Shown here in pieces: positions 43,465 through 53,454 of a DNA stretch of 64,000 bases. Position 1 is the first letter of the stretch. Each line of letters starts with the position of its first letter. The position numbers and the translations under genes are program-made. The DNA comes from Thermochromatium tepidum ATCC 43061. Lineage in GTDB: Bacteria; Pseudomonadota; Gammaproteobacteria; Chromatiales; Chromatiaceae. The stretch spans positions 1,783,501 through 1,847,500 of the forward strand of contig NZ_CP039268.1 of assembly GCF_009664085.1 (NCBI RefSeq). Reading direction: 5' to 3'. The notes beneath the pieces were generated by a model, which was given only the letters and a program-made list of their open reading frames with translations, searched no databases and was not told where the DNA came from.

Positions 43465-46301
43465 ATTGCAAGTGCAGCCCAATCACCCGGATGCACACCA
43501 CAACCTGGGGCAACTCGTCCGCCAGATGCGGCAACCCCGTGCGGCGCTGCCGCACCTCAAAGCCGCGCTCGAAGCCAAGCCCGACGTCGCGCAATACTGG
43601 CTGAGCTTCATCGCCGCGCTGAGCGACGCGGGTGAAGTACAAACCGCCCGGTCGGTGCTCGAGCAAGCCCGCGCGCGCGGCTTGACGGGGCCGGCGATCG
43701 ACGAACTGGCCGCCCCACTGGAGGCAGTGGCCATGACCGCTCCAGCCCCGCCAACCGCACCCTCGCCTGCGGCTGAACCGCTGCCGCCAGAGGCGACCCA
43801 AGGCAGCCCGCGCGAAGCGGCGCAGACGCCACTGCAGCCAGCCATTGATCTACGTGAGCGGGGCGACTACGCCGCTGCCGAAGCATGGTTGCGCGCCCAT
43901 TTGGCGCAGCACGGCGAAGACGCTGCGGCGCTAGCGTTGCTCGCACAAGTGCGCATGCTGCGCAAAGACGACGCGCGAGCCGCTGAGCTATTGCAACGGG
44001 CTGCCGCGATCGATGCCAAGCACCCGGCGGTACTGCGCAACCGGGCGCGCCTGAAACTCAAACAAAACGCCCCGCAAGAAGCTCTTGCGCTGGCTGAGGC
44101 AGCCTGGGCCGCCGAGCCGACACTGGAAAGCCGCCTTTTGCGTGCTGCCGCGCTGGCTGCCGTGCAACGCAGCCAGGAGGCTGCGCGAGAGATCGACGCC
44201 ATCCTAGCGGTCAAGCCCGACTACGCCGAAGCCTGGGCCAACCGAGCGCTTGTCGCCCTGCGCAGCCAGCAGGTCGAAGCAGCCATCGCCGCTGCCGAGC
44301 GGGCCGTTGCGCTCAAGCCACACCTGGCGCAGATCTGGCGCATGCTCGCAGGCCTGCGCCTGCAACACCGCCATGATCTTTCGGGCGCCATCGCCGCGCT
44401 CGAGCAAGCCTTGGTCAGCGAACCGGATGATGTGGCGACACTTTCCGACCTGGGCGAATTCTTGCGCCGGGCCAAGCGGCTCGATGAAGCGCTGCAGGTG
44501 CTGGCGCGCGCCGTGAGTCTGGACGCTGGCAGCTACAACGCCTGGGTCAATTACGGCACTGCGCTACAAGAAGCGCAACGGCTCGAGGAAGCGCAAGCCG
44601 CCTACGAAAAAGCGCTGGCCATCAATCCCCGCTCGCCCGAAGTCGCCAACAACCTCGGTGCCATGGCCAAAGACCGGGAGGATTGGGAAGAGGCGCTGCG
44701 CTACTTCGAACAAGCCTTGGCAGAAAAACCCGATCACGCCGAGATCATGAGCAACAAGGCGGCGGCGCTCACCGCGCTGGAGCGCTTCGATGAGGCCGAA
44801 GCCGCGGCACGAGACGCCTTGCGCCTACAGGAGGCAATCCGTCTCAAGCCCAAGGCGGTTGAATACCGCGTGCTGCCGGCGTTGATGCTGCCCTCCATCA
44901 TGGATTCGGCAGATGCCATCGCCCACTGGCGCAGCCGCTATCAGCAGGGCATTGCGGCGCTGCAAGAGGAGATCGATGAAATCCGCGACCTGAGCAAGGT
45001 TAGCCACAAGTCTTTCTATCTTGCCTACCACAACGCTGACGACCGGCCGATCCTGGAAGCGCTCAGCCAGTTTTTTCGCAGCAAGGCCCCCCAGCTCAAC
45101 TACACCGCCCCGCACATTGCCCAGTGGCGGATGTCAAGCCAGCGGCGTATTCGGCTTGGCATCGTATGCCGACAACTTTCGCAATCATCCTGTCGGTCGC
45201 TTCATTTTCTATTTCATCAACCATCTCGATCGTCGGCTTTTCGAAGTTGTCGTGATCTATCCTCGCCAAACCAAAAAAGATGCCCTCACCAAAGAAATCG
45301 TCGGTCGTGCCGACCATTATGTTGCTATTGGCGGTCCGTTGCAGCAACAATTCGCTGACATTGCCGCGCTCGAATTAGACGTACTGTTTTACCCCAATTC
45401 CCAGGAAAGCGATAAAACTTACTTTCTTGCCTATGGGCGACTCGCACCCGTGCAATTCGCTTTTTGGGGCATTGCCGAGACCACTGGTATCGATACCATC
45501 GATTATTACTACTCCAGCATACTGATCGAGCCGGAAGAGGCGGTTGCGTACTACAGCGAACATCTCGTTTTGGCTTCTTGCTTGCCGTGCCCGATCGCGT
45601 TTTATGTTGCACCATCAGAGCGCAAGTCGCGTTCTGACTTTGGTTTGCCAGAAAAGGGGCGTATCTATCTCTGCTCACAATCGCTTTTCAAAATCCATCC
45701 AGAATTCGACGCCGTTTTGCGCGAAATTTGCCGCCTTGATCCTGAGGGTCACTTGGTCTTCATCGAAGCCAAAATCAAAGCGCAAACTGAACGCCTTCGC
45801 GAACGCTGGTCACGCAGTGCGCCAGAACTCAACGAGCGCGTCATCTGGCTGCCGCGGAAAAGAAGCGATCTTTTCTTCGAACTTCTCAATCACGCCGATG
45901 TGCTGCTCGATCCGATTCACTTCGGTTCGGGGACCACGTTCTACGAAGCCATGTTGCATGGTGTGCCGATCATCACCTGGCCTGGACGCTTCATGCGCGC
46001 GCGTATCGTCGCCGGCGGCTATCGCCAAATGGGTTTGAGTGACGAGGCACCGATTGCAACTTCGTTGGATGCATATGCGGCTACCGCCGTAGCCTGGGCA
46101 AAGGATAAGGAGCGATGCCAGGCATTTCGGCTACGAGCCAAGGAAGCGAACAAACTTCTGCTGGGAGCCGAAGCAGCTCGCCAATTCGAAACCTTCCTCC
46201 TCGCCGCTCTCGAGGCCGCCGCTCGCGGCGAAAGACTGCCTTCTGGCTGGCGCGTGCCGACGGACGCCGCCCCGACGGGACTGACGCTGGAGGCGCGATG
46301 A
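43370..46301 (+). pseudogene. TPR protein with SPINDLY-type GT41 glycosyltransferase domain, frameshifted
   Basis: Frame 1 (43370-45358) carries an Ala-rich N-terminus and tandem TPRs (e.g. NAWVNYGTALQEAQRLEEAQ, SPEVANNLGAMAKDREDWEE), then HKSFYLAYHN and QRRIRLGIV. The catalytic part continues in the +1 frame from about 45168: ADNFRNHPVGRFIFYFINHL, SQSLFKIHPEFDAVL and LLDPIHFGSGTTFYEAMLHG, ending at 46301. Joined, this is a normal O-GlcNAc-transferase-like enzyme of about 975 residues. A single-base indel near 45161-45170 breaks it, either a real mutation or a sequence error. A methyltransferase gene follows. Confidence 0.88.
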
Positions 46302-46332
46302 CCCCGATCCCATGGTTCAGGAGAAGACTGAT

Positions 46333-47565
46333 ATGAGTGCGCCCACGTCGGTTTCGTTTTTCCGACTCTATCCCTGCCCCGTCTGTGGCGTGTCAGCAGC
46401 GCTGACCTTTTTCGACGGCGGGCAAGCGCCGCTGGCGGCCTTGGGTTGGCCGCGCTCTACGGAGGAAGCGCAGGCCATGGCGCGCTACCCGCTCGATTTT
46501 GTCCAGTGCACGGCGTGCGGCCATGTCTGGAACCGTTCCTTTCGCTACGAGGCCGTCCCTTACCGTGAGCATTCCAACCGCATGTTCAACAGCGGCTCGC
46601 TCTGGCGCGGCCATCTAGCGGAACTGGCCGAGACGACCCTGGCCATGCTGCCCCAATGCCCTTGTGTGGTCGAAATCGGTTGCGGCTGCGGTCACTTTTT
46701 GCAGGCCCCGGCCCTACGCCGGATAGGGCGTTACTTTGGCTTCGACCCAAACGGGCAAGCCCAGGCCCAGACGTGTTTCCAGTTCGAGGCCCGGCTCTTT
46801 ACGCCCCACGAAGACCTGCCGCGCTTGGCGCCTGACCTCATCGTCATGCGCCACGTGCTGGAGCACTTCACCGAGCCGGCGGCCTTTGTGCTGCAGCTGG
46901 CGTGGGCGGCCAGCCGCTGCGCCAAGCCGGTTCGCTTGCTCGTTGAAGTGCCGTGCATCGACCGAGTCTTCAGCACCGGTCGTCTGGCTGATTTCTTTTA
47001 CGAGCATCCGCAGCAGTTTGGCACCGAATCGCTGCGCACCTTGCTGGAACGCGCCGGCCACATCGAGCGGCTGTGGCATGCCTACGACGGCGAAGTGGCG
47101 TTAGGGGTGGTGCGCTTGGGTCTGCCTGCCGCCTGGCAGGAGCGAGCAGATGCAGCGGCGCGCTTTGCTCAGGCAAGCCGCCAGGCCAAGGAGACCATCG
47201 GCGCGCAACTGGCGCAACTGGCGACAAGCGGCCAGCGCGTGGTCATCTGGGGCGGCACCGGCAAGGCCGCGGCCTTCATGCACTACTACGGGGTTGATGG
47301 CGAGCGCTTTCCTTGCGTGGTCGATTCCGACTCGGAAAAGGTGGGGACCTATGTCCCAGGTACTGGTCAGCTCATCCGTAGCCGTGATGAACTCAAAGCC
47401 AACCCGCCGGATGTGGTGATCATCACAACCCAATGGCGCGCTGCCGATATTGTCATGGAGATGCGGCGCGAAGGTATCGCTGCCAAACAGATTCTGCTCG
47501 AACACCAGGGGCGTCTCATTGACTTTTGGCACGACCCGCATCCCTATGCTTTACCTCCAATGTGA
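46333..47565 (+). CDS. SAM-dependent C-methyltransferase family protein
   Basis: 410 residues from the ATG at 46333 (GGAG 9 bases before). A putative N-terminal zinc-binding pair is YPCPVCG and QCTACGHVWN. The methyltransferase core has motif I CVVEIGCGCGHFLQA and a conserved MRHVLEHF. The C-terminal Rossmann-like C-methyltransferase domain has VVIWGGTGKAAAFMHY. Relatives methylate sugar nucleotides or related surface-glycan precursors; the substrate here is unknown. It lies 31 bp behind the TPR-glycosyltransferase gene, suggesting a shared glycosylation role. Confidence 0.87.
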   Translation: MSAPTSVSFFRLYPCPVCGVSAALTFFDGGQAPLAALGWPRSTEEAQAMARYPLDFVQCTACGHVWNRSFRYEAVPYREHSNRMFNSGSLWRGHLAELAETTLAMLPQCPCVVEIGCGCGHFLQAPALRRIGRYFGFDPNGQAQAQTCFQFEARLFTPHEDLPRLAPDLIVMRHVLEHFTEPAAFVLQLAWAASRCAKPVRLLVEVPCIDRVFSTGRLADFFYEHPQQFGTESLRTLLERAGHIERLWHAYDGEVALGVVRLGLPAAWQERADAAARFAQASRQAKETIGAQLAQLATSGQRVVIWGGTGKAAAFMHYYGVDGERFPCVVDSDSEKVGTYVPGTGQLIRSRDELKANPPDVVIITTQWRAADIVMEMRREGIAAKQILLEHQGRLIDFWHDPHPYALPPM

Positions 47566-49250
47566 CTGGCTATGAAAAAGAAACTCCCCATTGGCATCAG
47601 TACGCTCTGCAAGATGATCCGCGACGGCTATGTCTATGTGGATAAGACCCGCTATGTCTATGAAATGGCCAGTTCGGGGGTGTACTACTTTTTAAGCCGC
47701 CCGCGCCGTTTTGGCAAAACCCTGTTTGTCGATACCCTGAAAGAGGCCTTTGAAGGCAATCGCGAACTCTTCCGCGGCCTGTGGCTTTATGATCACTGGG
47801 ACTGGGACAAGAAGTATCCGGTGATCCATATCTCTTTTGCAGAGGGTCAGATGGCAAACCGGGGTGAACTCGATACCTGGATCATCGAGCAGCTGAAGAA
47901 AAACCAACGCCGCCTGGCAGTCCCACTTGAGCCCAGCACGTTTATCCCCCTCTATTTTTCCCAACTGATTGAGGCAGCGCACGCCACCCACGGCCAACCG
48001 GCAGTGATCCTCATCGATGAATATGACAAGCCCATCCTGGACAACATTGCTACCCCTGAGATCGCCGCCGAGATGCGCGAAGGACTCAAAAATCTCTATT
48101 CCGTCATCAAAGGCCAAGACGCCCATATCCAATTTGTCTTTTTGACCGGTGTGAGCAAGTTCAGCAAGGTGTCGATCTTTTCGGGGCTCAATAATCTGCG
48201 CGACATTACCATTGACGAGCAGTATTCTTCCATCTGTGGTTATACCGAGTCCGAGCTCACGGAGCATTTCAAGGAACATCTTGCTGGGCACGAGAGAGAG
48301 ATGATCCGGCAGTGGTACAATGGATACAGTTGGACAGGGGAGGAGCGAGTCTATAATCCATTTAGTATTATCAATTATCTGCAAACAAAAAAGATTCGTA
48401 ACTACTGGTTCGAGACAGGCACTCCATCGTTTCTCATCGAGCTCTTCAAAAAGAAACGCTACTACATCCCCCAGCTGGAGAACCTCGAAGTTGGCGAAAG
48501 CATCCTCGGCAGCTTTGATGTGGACTTTATCGAGCCAGAGAACATCCTGTTTCAATCTGGATATTTGACCATTGCAGATGCCATCATGAAGGGCAGCCGC
48601 TGGGTCTATCGCCTGACCTATCCCAACCTCGAGGTCCGGCAATCCCTGAGCGACTATATCCTGCGGGCCTACCATCACTCCGCCATCGAAAAAGAACGGG
48701 CCCAAAACCGGCTCTACGATTGCCTCATGGCTAAGGACATTTCAGGCATTGTGGCGATCATGCGCGCTCATTTTGCCTCCATCCCCCACGACTGGTACCG
48801 CAAGAACCACATCGACCAGTACGAAGGCTACTATGCCAGCGTGTTCTATGCCTATTTTGCCTCCATTGGCGTGGACGTGCGGGTGGAAGACCCCACCCAC
48901 TATGGCCAGGTGGATATGGCAGTGCTTCTGCCAGAAGTCGTCTACGTCTTTGAGTTCAAAGCCATTGACGGCGAAGAGGCCACCGGCGAGGCCCTGGCCC
49001 AGCTCCAGGCCAAAGGTTATGCCGCAAAGTACAGGGGCACCGGCCGGCAGGTGCAGCTCGTAGGGCTCGAGTTCAGCAAGACCAAGCGGCAGATTGTGGG
49101 GGTGGCGGTGGAGCAATGACTTACGTCGTTATCGTCGTGACACGAAGGAATTGGTATGCTCTCTCATCGTATTCAGGACGCCCTCCAACAAGCCATCGAG
49201 CACCATCAAGCCGGCCGTCTGCCAGAGGCCGAGCGGCTCTACCGCGCCAT
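47380..49250 (+). repeat. Direct repeat copy B, about 1.87 kb (pairs with 41594-43464)
   Basis: Near-identical to copy A at offset 5786, with the diverged patch at 47830-48126. Recombination between A and B would excise or duplicate the glycosyltransferase-methyltransferase segment. Confidence 0.93.
47572..49119 (+). CDS. AAA-ATPase-like / PD-(D/E)XK nuclease family protein (copy B)
   Basis: 515 residues, the same length as copy A, with the same P-loop variant and C-terminal nuclease-like motif. Between about residues 87 and 185 it reads, for example, HISFAEGQMANRGELDTWI where copy A has HLSLGSGVVRDRIDLDNKI. Walker B (AVILIDEYDKPILD) is kept inside the diverged patch. Outside it only about one substitution (R/H near residue 413) was noticed. 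It lies 6 bases behind the methyltransferase stop. Confidence 0.9.
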   Translation: MKKKLPIGISTLCKMIRDGYVYVDKTRYVYEMASSGVYYFLSRPRRFGKTLFVDTLKEAFEGNRELFRGLWLYDHWDWDKKYPVIHISFAEGQMANRGELDTWIIEQLKKNQRRLAVPLEPSTFIPLYFSQLIEAAHATHGQPAVILIDEYDKPILDNIATPEIAAEMREGLKNLYSVIKGQDAHIQFVFLTGVSKFSKVSIFSGLNNLRDITIDEQYSSICGYTESELTEHFKEHLAGHEREMIRQWYNGYSWTGEERVYNPFSIINYLQTKKIRNYWFETGTPSFLIELFKKKRYYIPQLENLEVGESILGSFDVDFIEPENILFQSGYLTIADAIMKGSRWVYRLTYPNLEVRQSLSDYILRAYHHSAIEKERAQNRLYDCLMAKDISGIVAIMRAHFASIPHDWYRKNHIDQYEGYYASVFYAYFASIGVDVRVEDPTHYGQVDMAVLLPEVVYVFEFKAIDGEEATGEALAQLQAKGYAAKYRGTGRQVQLVGLEFSKTKRQIVGVAVEQ

Positions 49251-49335
49251 CTTGCAGGCCCAGCCCAACCACCCCGACCCCAACCACAACCTCGGCCAAC
49301 TCGCCCGCCAGGTCGGCCAGCCGCGCCTCCGATAA
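49156..49335 (+). pseudogene. Truncated start of a TPR protein gene
   Basis: 59 residues (starting MLSHRIQDALQQAIEHHQAG) matching the N-terminus of the TPR gene at 43370, then stopping at TAA after GQPRLR. Only the first TPR is present, so it is a left-over of the direct repeat and not a working gene. Region 49336-49449 shows nothing recognisable. Confidence 0.85.
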
Positions 49336-49449
49336 GCGGCCTCGGCTGAAGGCGCATGTTGGGCGGACTTTAGGATGGTTTTATCTCTGCTCAATCTCGC
49401 TCATGATTTGTTCCAATGTCTTACCGAGTTTTTTTCCCATACATCCCAG

Positions 49450-52287
49450 TTAGCCTCTCGTTCGCGCTTCCCCGCCTTGCAGGATCACGTCCCGAATCCC
49501 ACCGGGTTGCCGCACTACCGCCCAACGCCAGCGTCCGAATCCGCCATGCGCGTTGACGGCCTGGATCCATTCTTCCAGATACTGGCGCTTCACTTTGTCT
49601 TGTTCGGTGTCCTGCCCCTTCGTTTCGAGCACGAGCATGTCGCTGCTCTTCAGCCGAACGAGGAAATCGGGCCGATACTTCCGGACGACCCCGCGATAGA
49701 CGTAGAGCACCTCGAAGCCGAGATGGTCATTCTTGACCCAGGCGGCCACCGCGTCGCTGTTGTCGAGCACGAAGGCGTCCGACGCCTCCCAGGCGCTGTC
49801 GTAGACGCAGACGTTGATGTGCGACTTCCGCGTGCGCTCGCACGGCTTGCCGGTGTGCCAGGTGCACATGTCACCCGTTGATCGGATCGGGTGGTCGCGG
49901 TCGAAGACCGGGGTGAGCCGCTCGGTGTTCTCTTGCCGCACCGCCTCCCAGACGTGCTGGACGACCCGCGACATGTTGAGTGTGATGATCAGCCGGCGGC
50001 ACAGCTCGTCCTGGTAGAAAAGCGGCGGCGTGATGGTGATGCGGTCGGAGGCGATGAACTGCTCGACGATCCGCACCAATTGCGCCAGCAAGACCTCGCG
50101 GCTGCCCTGCCAGGTATGTTTCATCTGATCGAAGACGTCCCGCGCGGTCTCGAAGATAATGCGCTGGGTGCGGAACTCGCGCGCCAGCCGCTCCAGCTCG
50201 ATGCGGTTGATCCCGGCCATATTGGGCTTGCCTTCGAGGATGGGCGCCAATTCCGCTACCTGGGCGGTCTGGGCTGCGTCTAGTTCTAACGGCCGTGCCT
50301 TCGACCAATCCAGCGCCAGCGTGGGTTGAAACACGCGCTCGATGCGCACCACGTTCGGCCAGCGGATTTCAAACTCCGCCTTGGCGGGGTCCGGCTCGAC
50401 CGCGGTCTTGGGCGTGGGCGGCGGTGGCGGGCCGTCCTCGCCCCCCTCGTGCGGCAAGAAGGTGAAGGGCACGCCGAAGATGTTCACGTACTCCGGCTCG
50501 AACAGGCCCGTCGCCGGGTTCACCTCGTAGGACGTGCGCCGTAAGCCGCGCCCCACCACCTGTTCGCACAAGAGCTGGCTTGTGAAGGCACGCAGGCCCA
50601 TGATGTGGGTCACGGTCTTCGCGTCCCAGCCCTCGCTCAGCATGCCGACGGAGATGACCTTCTGAATCTTTTCGCCCGGCTGGCCCGCCTTGCCCACCGT
50701 GTCCACGGTCTGGCGCAGCCGCTCCGCCTGCTCGGCCTTGGTCAACTTGCGCTCGACCGGCGCGTCGTTCTCCCCTTCCTGCTCGTTCTCGTCGGCCACG
50801 TCCACCACCGGGGCGGCCGGCTCATCCTGCGCCTCCGCCTCGTCGAGCACCTTAGAGTCGATGTGCAGGATGCGCTCCGGGTCGCACAGCTCATCAATGT
50901 GAATCCGCCGTGAATCGAAAGCGTGCTTGACCCGTGCGGCGGTCTCGGTGCGGTTGCAGACGGTGATCATCACCGGCGGGGTGCGCAGTCCGGCTGCCTG
51001 CCACGCCTTCCACGCTTCGCGCCAGTCGTAGCCCAGCAGGTAGTAGGCATTCAACACCAGATCGGGCAGCGGTTCTTCGGGGGTGGCCTTGCGGTTCAGG
51101 TCGTCCTTCACGTCGGGGTCGTTGTAGATGTGATAAAGCCGCGACTTGTAGGTCCTGGCGTCCGGCACGGCGTCGTCGCGCACCACCACGCGCGGGGTCT
51201 TCACCAGGCCGGATTCGATGGCGTCGTTGAGGCCGAAATCGCTGACGATCCAGCCGAAGAGGGCCTCCTCGCTGCTCTTCTTGCCCGACGGCGTAAAGGG
51301 CGTGGCGGAGAAGTCATAACAGGTGAGAATGCCGCGCGAATGATGCAGCCGGTCCAACCCGCCGATCCACACCGTGGCTTCTTCGGCGCTGTCTTTCAGA
51401 TCACGCTGGCGCAAGTATTTGCCCTCCGCCTCCCAGTTGACGCGCCAGGCGTGGTGGGCCTCGTCGTTGAGCACCAGCAGGTTGCGGGCATTCGCCATCT
51501 CGCCCAGTACCTCGCGCGTGTAGGCTTCGTCGCTCTTTGCGCCGCGCTTGTCTACGCTCTTCCGCTTCTGGATCTGCGCCTCGCTCTCCCACGCCAGGGC
51601 GTGCCAGTTGCGTATCAGCACCTTGCCCTGCCGCAGCTTGTCGAGCAGGGCGGAAGGCACGATGTCGAACGCCTCATAGTAGTTGCCCGCGCCCGCCGGT
51701 TCCAGAACGGCCAGCCGTTTCTTGACCGTCAGCCCCGGCGCGACGACGAGCACGTTCTTCGAGAAACGCGCGTCCTGTGGGTTCGCCACCTTGTTGAGGA
51801 TGTGCCAGGCGATGACCATCGCCATGACGATGGTCTTGCCCGAACCGGTCGCCATCTTGCAGCACTGCCGCGCAAAGGCCCCGCCGTCGCCGGGAATCTC
51901 GATGCCCACCCGCTCGGCGGCGGGCGCTTCGGTCAGCCAGATGAGCGTCTCGACCGCTTCCAACTGACAGAAGAAGAAGCACCGCGCGTCGAACGCCTCC
52001 GGGTCGCGCCAGTGATCGAGCAGCCGCCTGGTGATGCTGGTCACGCCGGGATAGCCGGCCTCGCGCCAGGCTTTGACGCGCGGGCGGATCTGGTTGACCA
52101 GCGGAATCTCCACGAAGATGCCGGGGTCGTCGAAGGCCCGGGAATCGCCTGAGGCCACCACGTAGCCCGCTGGGCGACGGCCCTCCACCAGGTCGAAGGT
52201 GCGCGTCTCGCGATCGTAGCGCCAATGACGCTGCGGCTCCTCGTAGGGCGAATTGACAATCAGGCGGTCGATGGTGGTGCGGGGCAT
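49450..52287 (-). CDS. res: Type III-like restriction enzyme, Res subunit (helicase-nuclease)
   Basis: 945 residues from the ATG at 52287 (MPRTTIDRLIVNSPYEE); a TTG 8 codons earlier is possible, but the duplicate copy starts at this ATG. SF2 helicase motifs are KMATGSGKTIVMAM (Walker A), LVLNDEAHHAWR (DEAH-like), FSATPF and VVGRGLRRT (motif VI). The C-terminal nuclease has RPDFLVRLKSSDMLVLETKG (PD...ExK). It needs the Mod subunit to recognise and cut DNA. All neighbours to 57193 are on the same strand. It is last in the operon; a truncated second copy of its 5' end lies at 52800-53116. Confidence 0.92.
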   Translation of the reverse strand: MPRTTIDRLIVNSPYEEPQRHWRYDRETRTFDLVEGRRPAGYVVASGDSRAFDDPGIFVEIPLVNQIRPRVKAWREAGYPGVTSITRRLLDHWRDPEAFDARCFFFCQLEAVETLIWLTEAPAAERVGIEIPGDGGAFARQCCKMATGSGKTIVMAMVIAWHILNKVANPQDARFSKNVLVVAPGLTVKKRLAVLEPAGAGNYYEAFDIVPSALLDKLRQGKVLIRNWHALAWESEAQIQKRKSVDKRGAKSDEAYTREVLGEMANARNLLVLNDEAHHAWRVNWEAEGKYLRQRDLKDSAEEATVWIGGLDRLHHSRGILTCYDFSATPFTPSGKKSSEEALFGWIVSDFGLNDAIESGLVKTPRVVVRDDAVPDARTYKSRLYHIYNDPDVKDDLNRKATPEEPLPDLVLNAYYLLGYDWREAWKAWQAAGLRTPPVMITVCNRTETAARVKHAFDSRRIHIDELCDPERILHIDSKVLDEAEAQDEPAAPVVDVADENEQEGENDAPVERKLTKAEQAERLRQTVDTVGKAGQPGEKIQKVISVGMLSEGWDAKTVTHIMGLRAFTSQLLCEQVVGRGLRRTSYEVNPATGLFEPEYVNIFGVPFTFLPHEGGEDGPPPPPTPKTAVEPDPAKAEFEIRWPNVVRIERVFQPTLALDWSKARPLELDAAQTAQVAELAPILEGKPNMAGINRIELERLAREFRTQRIIFETARDVFDQMKHTWQGSREVLLAQLVRIVEQFIASDRITITPPLFYQDELCRRLIITLNMSRVVQHVWEAVRQENTERLTPVFDRDHPIRSTGDMCTWHTGKPCERTRKSHINVCVYDSAWEASDAFVLDNSDAVAAWVKNDHLGFEVLYVYRGVVRKYRPDFLVRLKSSDMLVLETKGQDTEQDKVKRQYLEEWIQAVNAHGGFGRWRWAVVRQPGGIRDVILQGGEARTRG

Positions 52288-52307
52288 TCCGATAGCCACT
52301 CTCGGTT

Positions 52308-52520
52308 TCAAGCGACTTCCGGGACGGACTCGAACAACAGTCGCCGAATATCGGCCTCCGGCGCGCGCTTTGACAAGTACAGCATCTCGATGCCGACGAC
52401 GCGGTCCTGATCGTCGTAATCCACGATGATGCCGGGCGAGACTTCCTCTGAACGGCTTGAAGGCGCTTCACTCAGCGTCAGGTAAAGCGCATCGGCCTGC
52501 CGGTCCACTTTTAACTTCAC
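52308..52520 (-). CDS. DUF2283 family protein, likely antitoxin partner
   Basis: 70 residues with the DUF2283 core KLKVDRQADALYLTLSE ... GIIVDYDDQDRVVGIEML. It overlaps the DUF4258 gene by ATGA (52517-52520) and is followed by res. Such pairs are commonly predicted toxin-antitoxin modules; no experimental role is claimed here. Confidence 0.85.
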   Translation of the reverse strand: MKLKVDRQADALYLTLSEAPSSRSEEVSPGIIVDYDDQDRVVGIEMLYLSKRAPEADIRRLLFESVPEVA

Positions 52521-52765
52521 GGGATGGTCCTCCTTCGATCAAAGAATGCCGTTACAACATGGAGTGGTCTCTTCCTGGTGTTAACAACAACCCGTAACAC
52601 ACGATGGCCAAATTCAGGGATGCGTGCGAGACGATGTTCCAGGTCCGCGTCCACCGGATCGGCCTCGGTCAGCTCTGGCGCGGTCAATGCCCGTTCCATC
52701 CAGGCGACAGGGATATGCCGCTTCTTCAGCGCGTCCTGTGCATGTTCTGTCAGGACGTAGTCCAT
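52517..52765 (-). CDS. DUF4258 family protein, likely toxin partner
   Basis: 82 residues; begins MDYVLTEHAQDALKKRHIP and has the RLARIPEFGHRVLRVVVN ... VVTAFFDRR pattern of the RelE/BrnT-like DUF4258 fold. It overlaps DUF2283 and lies directly behind the truncated res copy. Probably a small RNase-like toxin or its relative. Confidence 0.82.
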   Translation of the reverse strand: MDYVLTEHAQDALKKRHIPVAWMERALTAPELTEADPVDADLEHRLARIPEFGHRVLRVVVNTRKRPLHVVTAFFDRRRTIP

Positions 52766-52799
52766 GTCTCCGTCACTCCGGGAGCGCCAAAACCTTCTT

Positions 52800-53116
52800 C
52801 AAACCGGCAGAAGAAGCGCCGCGCATCGAACGCCTCCGGGTCGCGCCAGTGCTCCAGGAGCCGCCTGGTGATGCTGGTCAGGCTCAGATAACCCGCCTTG
52901 CGCCAGGCCTTGACGCGCGGGCGGATCCGGTTGACCAGCGGAATCTCCACGAAGATGCCGGGGTCGTCGGAGGCTCGAGAATCGCCTGAGGCCACCACGT
53001 AGCCCGCCGACCGGCGGCCCTCCACCAGCTCACGTCTCGCGGTCGTAGCGCCAGTGCTTCTTCGGCTCATCAAAGGGCGAATTGATGATGAGGCGGTCGA
53101 TGGTGGTGCGGGGCAT
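52800..53116 (-). pseudogene. Truncated, frameshifted copy of the res 5' end
   Basis: From the ATG at 53116 it reads MPRTTIDRLIINSPFDEP and KKHWRYDRET, then loses frame where the full gene has ETRTFDLVEG. It resumes as LVEGRRSAGYVVASGDSRAS through LLEHWRDPEAFDARRFFC. It diverges from the full gene at about 52800. The sequence is similar but not identical to the active copy, so it is an older or allelic version. Confidence 0.9.
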
Positions 53117-53454
53117 TACTCCTCCAGGGGAACCAGTGCTTCGAGCTTAGCGATCAGCGGCGGAAGCTCTTCCCACGCCACCTTCCACACAACGTCCAAA
53201 TCAATCTCAAAGTAGCCATGGACCAGCCGGTGTCGCATGCCGATCATCTCACGCCATGGCAGTTCTGGATGGGCGTCTCGAAACGCCTGCGAGACGCGCG
53301 AAGCCGCCTCGCCTATGATCTCAATGACCTTGAGCAAGGCCAACTGTTGCATGCGGTTGTGCTCAAATTCCTCTCGTGTGCAATTTCCTATAAATGCCAC
53401 GCCATCCCGAGCAGCCAGCAACATGTCCAGGAGCAGGATGTCGTCAGGCCGCAT
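53116..53454 (-). CDS. hepT: HEPT-domain toxin (HepT-like, DUF86)
   Basis: 112 residues. The HEPT signature R-x4-H with Tyr is RHRLVHGYFEID (about 74-85), after the helical start DILLLDMLLAARDGVAFI and ALLKVIEIIGEAASRVS. HepT toxins act as RNases or are held in check by AMPylation. The start overlaps the mntA end by 11 bases, and the stop overlaps the ATG of the res remnant. Confidence 0.92.
   Translation of the reverse strand: MRPDDILLLDMLLAARDGVAFIGNCTREEFEHNRMQQLALLKVIEIIGEAASRVSQAFRDAHPELPWREMIGMRHRLVHGYFEIDLDVVWKVAWEELPPLIAKLEALVPLEE

Noticed and set aside
49375-49881. Plus-strand ORF opposite the res C-terminus
   Set aside because: Mostly antisense to the PD-(D/E)XK region of Res; the 110 bases before it show no gene.
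50923-52152. 409-codon plus-strand ORF opposite res
   Set aside because: Antisense shadow of the helicase domain; no recognisable motifs.
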